Below, piece by piece: positions 1 to 4,873 of a stretch of DNA of 9,713 nt (within the stretch, counting starts at the first letter, position 1; the number at the start of each line of letters is the position of its first letter). Source of the DNA: Flavobacterium sp. (GTDB taxonomy: Bacteria > Bacteroidota > Bacteroidia > Flavobacteriales > Flavobacteriaceae); contig DMHA01000208.1 in NCBI GenBank assembly GCA_003449615.1, forward strand, positions 1 through 9,713. Reading direction: 5' to 3'. The notes under the pieces are model-generated. The model had not been told where the DNA came from, searched no databases, and was given only the letters and a program-made list of their open reading frames with translations. The translations under genes and the position numbers were made by a program.

Positions 1-1
1 A

Positions 2-772
2 AATTTAACAAAGAAAGAAACCTATTATTCCGATTCGTTAGGAAATTATAAAATAAATATTGCCAAAAATGATTATATTAATTTTTCTAAAAATGGCTTT
101 GAATCGCAAAAAATTAGGATAAAAGTAGATACAATTCTAAATGTTATTTTAAAAATTCAAACCACACCTGATGCCATCATGATAAAAAAACCTTTAATTT
201 ACCTGTACCCAACTCAAAAAACGGATATCATACTTTCTATTAATTTCAAAGGAAAATTATTGACTACTTTTCCTCAATATGAAGGAAAATGGAATGTAAC
301 AGCTTATCCCGATGGTAAAATTTTTGATAAAAAGTCCCAACGTTTTTACAATTCGTTGTTTTGGGATGGAACACAAAATTTTCCCATGGAACATTATAAA
401 TATAAGTCTGGTTTTGTAGTTTCTAAAAATGATTTGACTGATTTTTTAATTGAAAAACTAGAATATTTGGGTTTGAACAATTCTGAAACAAATGATTTCG
501 TTCAATATTGGCTTCCTATTCTTGAAAAAAATGAAACTAATTTCATTCATTTTTATGTTAATGATGATTATGATGTAATTTCGAAAAATAACATTTCGCC
601 AAAGCCTGATACTTCAATTAGAATTTTTATGGAATTTTATGGTTTAGATAAAAGTATTGAAATTTCTGAACAGATTTTATCTAAAACAGAAAGAAAAGGA
701 TTTACCCTAGTGGAATGGGGAGGCAGCGATGTTAGTGAAGTTGTTAAAGAATTGAATGCCTTGAAACTTTAA
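2..772 (+). CDS. Carboxypeptidase-regulatory-like domain protein of unknown function, 5' end cut by the window edge
   Basis: The frame is open from base 2 to the TAA at 770-772 (256 residues seen), so the gene starts outside the window. The ATG at 179 is internal (residue 60), not the start: the sequence before it reads as protein. Residues about 1-52 resemble the end of a carboxypeptidase-regulatory-like beta-sandwich ('SDSLGNYKINI', then 'FSKNGFESQKIRI' and 'DTILNVIL'), a domain common at the N-terminus of exported Bacteroidetes proteins. From residue 60 a second domain starts with 'KPLIYLYP' and continues with 'TTFPQY', 'W.VTAYPDG' and 'LFWDG' (about residues 120-123). I recognise this as a recurring Bacteroidetes domain with no function I can name. 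An N-terminal signal peptide would be expected but is not visible. The oxidoreductase gene follows after 11 nt, so they are probably cotranscribed. The reading frame is certain; the function is unknown. Confidence 0.85.
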   Translation, partial: NLTKKETYYSDSLGNYKINIAKNDYINFSKNGFESQKIRIKVDTILNVILKIQTTPDAIMIKKPLIYLYPTQKTDIILSINFKGKLLTTFPQYEGKWNVTAYPDGKIFDKKSQRFYNSLFWDGTQNFPMEHYKYKSGFVVSKNDLTDFLIEKLEYLGLNNSETNDFVQYWLPILEKNETNFIHFYVNDDYDVISKNNISPKPDTSIRIFMEFYGLDKSIEISEQILSKTERKGFTLVEWGGSDVSEVVKELNALKL

Positions 773-783
773 ACAAATATATT

Positions 784-1194
784 TTGAACCTCCCTCCCAA
801 CAAAAAAATAATCCTCTTTGACGGCGTTTGTAATTTATGCAATTCGTCAGTGCAATTTGTGATTCAGCACGACAAGAAAGACGTCTTCCGCTTCGTGGCT
901 TTACAATCTGAATTGGGCCAAGAAATTTTAAAACACATTGGAGTAAATCCAAAAAACATTGACAGTATCATACTTTACGACCCTGGAGTTGCTTACTATT
1001 ATAAATCGAAAGCTGCTTTAGAAATAGCAAAAAATCTTGGTGGGTTTTGGCATTTTGGTACTATTTTCAGAATTATTCCAACAGGAATTAGCAACCAACT
1101 TTATGATTACATAGCCAAAAATCGTTACAAATGGTATGGTAAAAAAGAAAGTTGTATGATTCCAACCGCTGAATTGAAATCAAAATTTTTGTAA
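784..1194 (+). CDS. DCC-family thiol-disulfide oxidoreductase (DUF393, YuxK-like)
   Basis: A 136-residue protein carrying the family signature near the N-terminus: Asp13, Cys16 and Cys19 in 'LFDGVCNLCN' (the D-x-x-C-x-x-C that names the DCC family). Next comes 'FRFVALQSELGQ', also typical, and a later Ser-Lys-Ala-Ala-Leu segment. Length fits the family. Members are predicted small thioredoxin-like thiol-disulfide redox proteins; their physiological substrate is poorly defined. The start is TTG at 784: the frame has a stop at 745-747, there is no ATG between that stop and the DCC motif, and translation from TTG gives the usual short lead-in before 'KKIILFDG'. No signal peptide or membrane segment is seen, so it is probably cytoplasmic. 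It begins 11 nt after the preceding stop, suggesting one operon. Family assignment is firm; the role is not. Confidence 0.92.
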   Translation: MNLPPNKKIILFDGVCNLCNSSVQFVIQHDKKDVFRFVALQSELGQEILKHIGVNPKNIDSIILYDPGVAYYYKSKAALEIAKNLGGFWHFGTIFRIIPTGISNQLYDYIAKNRYKWYGKKESCMIPTAELKSKFL

Positions 1195-1208
1195 TAAAAA
1201 GTGGGAAG

Positions 1209-1224
1209 TATGATATTTATCATA
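1209..1224. promoter_or_regulatory. Candidate Crp/Fnr-type operator palindrome
   Basis: TATGATATTTATCATA is a perfect inverted repeat with 7-bp arms and a 2-bp centre. Its core TGAT-N4-ATCA has the half-site shape and spacing of Crp/Fnr-family sites. The centre (1216.5) lies about 41 nt upstream of the start point expected from the TAnnTTTG element at 1246-1253. That is the classical position for an activator touching RNA polymerase, and no good -33 element is visible there. The palindrome is seen directly; the regulator is inferred. AT-rich DNA makes palindromes cheap, so confidence is moderate. Confidence 0.45.
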
Positions 1225-1245
1225 TTATCTATTTAATAAGAAGTT

Positions 1246-1253
1246 TATATTTG
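1246..1253 (+). promoter_or_regulatory. Bacteroidetes-type -7 promoter element
   Basis: TATATTTG matches the Bacteroidetes housekeeping -7 consensus TAnnTTTG exactly, 20 nt before the ATG of the 42-residue membrane protein. Transcription would begin near 1257-1260, leaving a short A/T-rich leader. No TTTG -33 element is seen at the usual 19-21 nt spacing. Confidence 0.55.
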
Positions 1254-1273
1254 AACCTTTAAATATAAGATCT

Positions 1274-1402
1274 ATGAAAGATACATCACTTTTTACTTGG
1301 GATAACGGAACCATTATTATGGTAGTCGTTTTTGGGTTAGTAGTCGTAGGATTAGTCGCCGCTGTATTCATAATGATGAATTCGGACAAAAAAAAGAAAT
1401 AA
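1274..1402 (+). CDS. Small single-pass membrane protein, 42 residues
   Basis: ATG at 1274 to TAA at 1400-1402. The product has a short polar N-terminus ('MKDTSLFTWDNGT'), one uninterrupted hydrophobic helix at about residues 14-35 rich in Val, Leu and Ile, and a basic tail ending in four lysines. The positive-inside rule predicts the tail in the cytoplasm and the N-terminus in the periplasm. Support for a real gene: a consensus TAnnTTTG element 20 nt upstream, a strong hairpin terminator 45 nt downstream, and a clean protein-like pattern. I have an impression of similar small proteins in other Flavobacteriia but cannot verify it here. There is no enzyme motif; it could be a small subunit or regulator of a membrane complex, but nothing in the window names a partner. 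The palindrome at 1209-1224 suggests control by a Crp/Fnr-type activator. Confidence 0.75.
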   Translation: MKDTSLFTWDNGTIIMVVVFGLVVVGLVAAVFIMMNSDKKKK

Positions 1403-1446
1403 TACCTATTTGGATTATTTTAAAAATGTGTTTGGTATAAATTGGC

Positions 1447-1485
1447 AAAAAAAAGAGGATAGTTTTTATAACCATCCTCTTTTTT
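1447..1485. terminator. Hairpin terminator, probably working in both directions
   Basis: AGAGGAT (1454-1460) pairs perfectly with ATCCTCT (1474-1480). The arms are extended by an A run (1447-1453) facing a T run (1481-1485), and a small inner stem GTT/AAC (1462-1464/1470-1472) may form. The T tract follows on the plus strand and the A tract gives a T tract on the minus strand. It can therefore end transcripts from the 42-residue gene and from the convergent minus-strand genes. Confidence 0.8.
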
Positions 1486-1495
1486 AATTTTATCG

Positions 1496-1553
1496 AATTT
1501 AACTCTTAAACTCTAATTAATTTTCTGTATTTCAATAGTTTAGGAGTTAAATT
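1496..1553. repeat. Long imperfect inverted repeat, 17-bp arms, 24-nt loop
   Basis: Bases 1496-1512 are complementary to 1537-1553 over 17 positions with a single mismatch that would be a G-U pair in one RNA strand. The outer 10 bp (AATTTAACTC / GAGTTAAATT) are perfect. No T run follows on either strand, so it is not a standard terminator. It sits in the 244-nt convergent gap (1403-1646), which otherwise holds only the terminator at 1447-1485 and no convincing gene. It could be an RNA 3' stabilising hairpin for the DUF2911 transcript, a remnant of a small mobile repeat, or a second weak terminator. Confidence 0.7.
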
Positions 1554-1646
1554 ACCCACCAAAGTTTATTTTTATTTTCTTCATATTCAGGCAACCACCT
1601 TCAAAATAATAGACTTAGAAGTATTGCATCTATAAAATTAAAACAA

Positions 1647-2492
1647 TTATTTCTTGCTCCATTCCGCAATACTATCTTTGTTCATTTTCACATAATCTTG
1701 ATTTTTAGCAACTTCAGCACTTGCAAGTGAAATTTTTGCAGTTTCAATAGCCCCATTTTTGTCGCCTAGTTTGGCTTGAATTAATGATTTTAATCGGTTG
1801 TACCAAAATGGTTTGTCTTTGTTCATGTCTAAAGCTTTGTTAACATAAGTCAAAGCTTTGGTCATATCTCCGTTGGACTGAAAATAATATTGTGCTGCTG
1901 AAAAATAATCTCCCGCTCCTGGTCCTGCCAAGACTTTATCGATACTGGCAATGGCATTTTTAGCAGTGGGTACTTCAAATTTCAAAGCAACAATGGTTTT
2001 CTCCCAAGACAATTCTAAATGAGCAAAATTATTGTCTAAATTATTGATTCCAATAGTAAAACTTTCAACAAATCGATCGATATGATCTGATTTTGCGGTT
2101 GTTTTCAAGGCTACTTTTGCCTCATCCCAATTTTCTGGATTTCCCCAGTTGTCTGTAGCAGTGTAGAAAATAATCTCCCAAATATCAGCTTTTGGTGTGG
2201 TAAAAATGGCATATTTTCCTTTAGCTAATGTTTTGCCATCGATAATTACATCATCACTAAAAGAGATAGTTGTGTTTTCATTGGCTCCAGTTCTCCATAA
2301 TTTTCCAAAGGGAACTAAGTTGTTGAAAACATCTCTGCCTTTGGCACTAGGTCTTGAATAAACAATTTCAACAGTAGTAAGACCAACAACTTGAGTTAAT
2401 GTTGACTTCGGACTTGGTTGAGGCGTTTTTACTTGCGCTTCGGAAACATAATTAGCAATAATCATTGCTAAAATAAAAATAATCTTTTTCAT
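1647..2492 (-). CDS. Exported DUF2911 protein with TPR-like C-terminus
   Basis: Starting at the ATG at 2492 the product is 281 residues. A frame extension to a TTG at 2516 exists, but that TTG is the last three bases of the promoter element at 2514-2521, so it cannot be the start. Residues 1-19 form a signal peptide (MKK, hydrophobic core, 'SEA' before Gln20), so the protein is probably periplasmic. Residues about 28-165 are the DUF2911 domain, with its hallmark 'VEIVYSRPSAKGRDVF' and 'LVPFGKLWRTGANENTTI' followed by 'GKYAIFTTP'. Residues about 185-275 look like TPR helices ('AAQYYFQSNGDMTKALTYVNKAL', 'KPFWYNRLKSLIQAKLGDKNGAIETAKISLA'). DUF2911 proteins are common in Bacteroidetes and have no established activity that I know of. 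The gene stands alone, with its own promoter and a 75-nt gap from the upstream HAD gene. Confidence 0.9.
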   Translation of the reverse strand: MKKIIFILAMIIANYVSEAQVKTPQPSPKSTLTQVVGLTTVEIVYSRPSAKGRDVFNNLVPFGKLWRTGANENTTISFSDDVIIDGKTLAKGKYAIFTTPKADIWEIIFYTATDNWGNPENWDEAKVALKTTAKSDHIDRFVESFTIGINNLDNNFAHLELSWEKTIVALKFEVPTAKNAIASIDKVLAGPGAGDYFSAAQYYFQSNGDMTKALTYVNKALDMNKDKPFWYNRLKSLIQAKLGDKNGAIETAKISLASAEVAKNQDYVKMNKDSIAEWSKK

Positions 2493-2513
2493 ATTTATTA
2501 ATTTAGATTTGTT

Positions 2514-2521
2514 CAAAATTA
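2514..2521 (-). promoter_or_regulatory. Bacteroidetes-type -7 promoter element for the DUF2911 gene
   Basis: On the minus strand, TAATTTTG matches TAnnTTTG exactly and ends 21 nt before the ATG at 2492. It overlaps the alternative TTG start at 2516, which settles the choice of the downstream ATG. No -33 TTTG is seen at the standard spacing. Confidence 0.55.
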
Positions 2522-2567
2522 CAAATTCAAGGATTTAAAAATGTTAATTATTCCTTAATTCCAAAAA

Positions 2568-3221
2568 TTAGTATTTTGATATTCTTTCAAAGTTTAGAAT
2601 ATTAAAACTTTCTACTATTGCATCTGCCAATGACAAATCTTGAAGCTTTGAATTTTCGCTCTTGTATCCCACACAAAAAATCCCAGCCGCTTTTGCAGCC
2701 TTAATTCCATTGGTGCTATCTTCAATCACGATACAATTTTCTCTTGGAGTGGTTGACAAACTCACAGCATATTCAAAAATAGCTGGATGTGGTTTTGAGT
2801 TTGGAAAATCTTCTCCACTCACAATATGAGTGAAATATTGATGCAAATTAAATCGGTTGAAAACCCTTTCTATGGTTACTTTTGCAGCAGAAGAAGCCAC
2901 TATCAATTGCATTCCGTTTCGATGCAAATCCTGAATTAATGGCTCGACGCCTTCTATCAAATACAAATCTTCTTTCCTGTCGAAAGCATCATTAAATAAG
3001 GTTCTTTTTCTTTGAATTAAATCCTCTACTTCAGCATCAATTGGAAATAAATCTTTCAATTTCTGGTAAGTATTTCGTGTTGAATATCCGGTGAATGTTG
3101 TAAATATTGTTTCAGCTACCTGAATATTTAATTCATCAAAATGTTGATAATAAGCATAACGATGAACGGGTTCAGTATCCACAATTACACCATCCATATC
3201 GAAAATTACTGTTATTATCAT
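2568..3221 (-). CDS. HAD-superfamily hydrolase, subfamily IA (beta-phosphoglucomutase / phosphatase-like)
   Basis: A 217-residue haloacid-dehalogenase-type enzyme with all four motifs. Motif I is 'FDMDGVIVDTEP' (nucleophile Asp8, acid/base Asp10). Motif II is Ser109 in 'IVASSA'. Motif III is Lys142 in 'NSKPHP'. Motif IV is Glu166-Asp167 in 'IEDSTNGIKAAKAAG', binding Mg2+. The helical cap between motifs I and II (about residues 16-90) and the 'D-T-E-P' after motif I place it with the subfamily IA sugar-phosphate mutases and phosphatases (PgmB, GPH, YcjU-like). Without a substrate-binding signature I cannot choose between phosphatase and phosphoglucomutase. The ATG at 3221 is followed directly by motif I, so the start is firm. 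It lies 129 nt downstream of kdsC on the same strand, across a repeat-filled spacer, so cotranscription is possible. A heptamer repeat lies only two bases upstream of the start codon. Confidence 0.9.
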   Translation of the reverse strand: MIITVIFDMDGVIVDTEPVHRYAYYQHFDELNIQVAETIFTTFTGYSTRNTYQKLKDLFPIDAEVEDLIQRKRTLFNDAFDRKEDLYLIEGVEPLIQDLHRNGMQLIVASSAAKVTIERVFNRFNLHQYFTHIVSGEDFPNSKPHPAIFEYAVSLSTTPRENCIVIEDSTNGIKAAKAAGIFCVGYKSENSKLQDLSLADAIVESFNILNFERISKY

Positions 3222-3223
3222 TT

Positions 3224-3244
3224 GAGGTTAGAGGTTAGAGGTTT
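3224..3244. repeat. Heptamer tandem repeat (GAGGTTA)x3 at the HAD gene start
   Basis: GAGGTTA, GAGGTTA, GAGGTTT in tandem, i.e. TAACCTC read toward the HAD gene. It ends two bases before the ATG (3221), in the ribosome-binding region. Copy-number change by slippage would alter the leader but not the frame. The following bases to about 3300 are also G/T-rich and repeat-like. Confidence 0.7.
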
Positions 3245-3310
3245 GAAGTGGGAAATTTGGTTTGGGAAACTTTGGGTAAGAGGTCTTTGGTTCTAGTTTG
3301 GATTTTTTCA

Positions 3311-3352
3311 GTCTTAATGCTTAATACTACAATCTTGATACTTAATACTACT
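3311..3352. repeat. 21-bp imperfect tandem duplication overlapping the kdsC stop codon
   Basis: Two adjacent 21-bp units (3311-3331 and 3332-3352) match at 17 of 21 positions, with a shared core CTTAATACTAC. The second unit overlaps the first two bases of the kdsC stop codon (TAG read from 3353-3351). Within each unit a shorter 'CTTAATRCTTAATACT'-like pattern repeats again. Such low-complexity 'TTAATACT' arrays are, to my recollection, frequent in flavobacterial intergenic DNA. Confidence 0.65.
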
Positions 3353-3878
3353 AATCCAATTTCCCATCAAAATGCAGATTCCATTTTCCGTGCACTTTCA
3401 TCACTTGTTCGATGACTTCACGCACTGCACCTTTTCCTCCGTTTTTATGTGAAATATATCTAGAAATAGCTTTAATTTCAGGACTTGCGTCTTGCGGACA
3501 AGTAGGCAAACCTACTAATTTCATCACGTGAAAATCGGGAATATCATCGCCCATATACAAAACTTGTTCTGGGCTAATGTTGTAAAGTTCAATATATTCT
3601 TTGTAAGTTTCTACTTTGTCAGGGCTACCAAGATGGATGTCGGTTATTCCCAGATTTCGCAACCGAACCCTTACTCCTTCATTGCTTCCGCCCGAAATTA
3701 CACACACATTGTATCCACTTTCTACTGCCGCTTTCAAGGCATAACCATCGCGAATGTTCATAGTTCGGAGAATTTCGCCTTCATTGGTCACAAAAACAGA
3801 ACCATCAGTTAGCACTCCATCAATGTCAAAAATGAAGGTGGTAATATTATTCATTAATTCTTTATAACTCTTTGCCAT
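3351..3878 (-). CDS. kdsC: 3-deoxy-D-manno-octulosonate 8-phosphate phosphatase (KdsC)
   Basis: A 175-residue capless HAD phosphatase (class C0). It hydrolyses KDO-8-phosphate to KDO plus phosphate, the step before CMP-KDO formation in lipid A / LPS core synthesis, in the cytoplasm; members work as homotetramers. Visible motifs: nucleophile Asp18 and Asp20 in 'FDIDGVLTDG'; 'MNIRDGYALK' (about 40-49), typical of KdsC; Ser62 in 'VISGGSN'; Lys88 in 'SPDKVETY'; and metal ligands Asp111-Asp112 in 'YMGDDIPDFHVM'. The C-terminal 'SHKNGGKGAVREVIE' is also characteristic. Its length matches KdsC, which lacks a cap domain. The first ATG (3878) overlaps the end of the upstream DUF2520 gene by 17 nt, so the two are translationally close. 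An internal Met9 (3854) is a weaker alternative start. A close relative, NeuA-linked sialate phosphatase, is less likely without sugar-nucleotide genes nearby. Confidence 0.9.
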   Translation of the reverse strand: MAKSYKELMNNITTFIFDIDGVLTDGSVFVTNEGEILRTMNIRDGYALKAAVESGYNVCVISGGSNEGVRVRLRNLGITDIHLGSPDKVETYKEYIELYNISPEQVLYMGDDIPDFHVMKLVGLPTCPQDASPEIKAISRYISHKNGGKGAVREVIEQVMKVHGKWNLHFDGKLD

Positions 3879-4623
3879 TATTTTGTATAGATTGTGTTAA
3901 TATTTTATAAATTGTAGTATGATCTTCATTCGATAAAAAATCCAAATGGGCTTTAATAGTTTGTGAATCGTTGCGTTTTGCAGGTCCAGTTTGAGCCTCT
4001 TTTGGAGAAAGACTCATAACCTTATTAGCAGTTTCCAAAATTAAGGGTTTTAAGATGTCAAACGAAACATTATTTTCAGTACAAATTTCATTGCCAATTT
4101 GGTACAAATAATTCACAAAATTATTGACAAAAACTGCCGAAACGTGCAATGCTTTTCGTTGTTGGGAATTGATTTTGTGTACATTAGCAGAAATAGATTG
4201 CGCCACATTTTTCAATAATTCAAAATCGGTTTCGTTTTCACTTTCTATACATATTGGAATTTGACTAAAATCAATGGCTTTATTTTTGGTAAAAGTTTGT
4301 AGTGGATAAAAAATTCCTTTTCGGTTTTTGTCGTCCAAAGAGTTTATCGAAACACTTCCAGAAGTATGTGCAACCAAACCATTTTTGAATGGAATTTGTG
4401 CAGAAACTTTGGCAATAGCATCGTCAGTAACAGCAATAATGTATAAATCGGCTTCTTTTAAATCATTGAAATTATCGATAATTTGATTAAAATCGAATTG
4501 GGCAGTAACACTTTCTTTTTGCCTAGCAAACACTTGAATTACTTCTACTGTTGCGCTTTTGGCGAAAGCCTCAATCAAATGATTTGCTACATTTCCAGAA
4601 CCAATTAGTACTACTTTGATCAT
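3862..4623 (-). CDS. Rossmann-like / DUF2520 protein (putative NAD(P)-binding oxidoreductase)
   Basis: A 253-residue protein. Residues 1-7 form a beta strand leading into the dinucleotide-binding Gly-x-Gly-x-x-Ala ('IGSGNVANHL', Gly8, Gly10, Ala13). The Rossmann domain runs to about residue 120 and includes 'DLYIIAVTDDAI' and 'LVAHTSGSVSINSL', then 'GIFYPLQTF'. The C-terminal half (about 125-250) is the helical DUF2520 domain with 'RKALHVSAVFVNNFVNYLY' and 'AQTGPAKRNDSQTIKAHL', the most conserved part of the family. The fold resembles ProC and 6-phosphogluconate dehydrogenase-type enzymes, and F420-dependent NADP oxidoreductase models often match the N-terminus. No substrate is known. It overlaps kdsC by 17 nt and is first in the minus-strand cluster, so it is presumably made together with KdsC. 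The start ATG at 4623 immediately precedes the Rossmann strand. Family call is strong; the reaction is unknown. Confidence 0.88.
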   Translation of the reverse strand: MIKVVLIGSGNVANHLIEAFAKSATVEVIQVFARQKESVTAQFDFNQIIDNFNDLKEADLYIIAVTDDAIAKVSAQIPFKNGLVAHTSGSVSINSLDDKNRKGIFYPLQTFTKNKAIDFSQIPICIESENETDFELLKNVAQSISANVHKINSQQRKALHVSAVFVNNFVNYLYQIGNEICTENNVSFDILKPLILETANKVMSLSPKEAQTGPAKRNDSQTIKAHLDFLSNEDHTTIYKILTQSIQNNGKEL

Positions 4624-4654
4624 TTGGCTAAATTAGTAAAAAAGGAATGATGGA

Positions 4655-4662
4655 CAAAGTAA
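4655..4662 (-). promoter_or_regulatory. Possible promoter for the DUF2520-kdsC operon
   Basis: On the minus strand, TTACTTTG differs from TAnnTTTG only at the second base and ends 31 nt before the ATG at 4623. No exact TAnnTTTG was noticed closer to the start, and no matching -33 element is clear. Weak call. Confidence 0.3.
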
Positions 4663-4753
4663 TTAGAACTTATCAACTTTTGAAAGGTTGTAAAATAAGT
4701 TTGCGAGAAAAATTATAATTAAAACCCCATTTTTTCAATTGAAATTTTACAAT

Positions 4754-4840
4754 TTGTATTTTATTTTCGGTTATAACCACTAAAATTGTATTTTATTTTC
4801 GGTTATAATCGAAAAAAACATATTTATATTTCGATTAGAA
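4754..4840. repeat. 32-bp-phased direct repeats upstream of the ATPase gene
   Basis: An identical 23-nt sequence occurs at 4754-4776 and 4786-4808, a shift of exactly 32 bp. Both contain the core TTTCGGTTATAA. A third degenerate copy, TTTCGATTAGAA, begins at 4829, again exactly 32 bp on, and TTTCAATTGAAA at 4733 falls on the same phase. 32 bp is about three helical turns, so bound proteins would line up on one face of the DNA. The third copy falls where the -33 element of the ATPase promoter would be. Together these look like an operator array, or iteron-like sites. There is no array of varied spacers, so it is not CRISPR. Confidence 0.7.
4806..4837. repeat. 9-bp perfect inverted repeat in the ATPase upstream region
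   Basis: TAATCGAAA (4806-4814) and TTTCGATTA (4829-4837) are perfect reverse complements separated by 14 nt. The arms coincide with the end of the second 32-bp repeat and the core of the third. In addition, GGTTATAACC (4769-4778) in the first copy is a perfect palindrome. Confidence 0.6.
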
Positions 4841-4851
4841 TTTTTTTTTTG

Positions 4852-4859
4852 TATTTTTG
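4852..4859 (+). promoter_or_regulatory. Bacteroidetes-type -7 promoter element for the ATPase gene
   Basis: TATTTTTG matches TAnnTTTG exactly and ends 14 nt before the ATG at 4874, giving a very short leader. A run of ten T (4841-4850) lies immediately upstream, inside the promoter spacer; an A8 run (4861-4868) follows in the leader. Confidence 0.5.
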
Positions 4860-4873
4860 TAAAAAAAATTGAG

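Noticed and set aside
707..952. 81-residue minus-strand ORF over the DCC gene start
   Set aside because: Antisense to the conserved DCC motif and the end of the preceding gene, with no protein-like pattern.
2493..2516. Eight-residue N-terminal extension of the DUF2911 protein from a TTG at 2516
   Set aside because: The TTG lies within the TAATTTTG promoter element, and the ATG at 2492 gives a standard signal peptide with MKK at its start.
3528..3812. 94-residue plus-strand ORF within kdsC
   Set aside because: Antisense shadow of kdsC; its sequence has no recognisable domain while the minus strand encodes all HAD motifs.
4733..4849. CRISPR array
   Set aside because: Only two perfect repeats of 23 nt with 9-nt gaps; no unique spacers of proper length and no cas genes.
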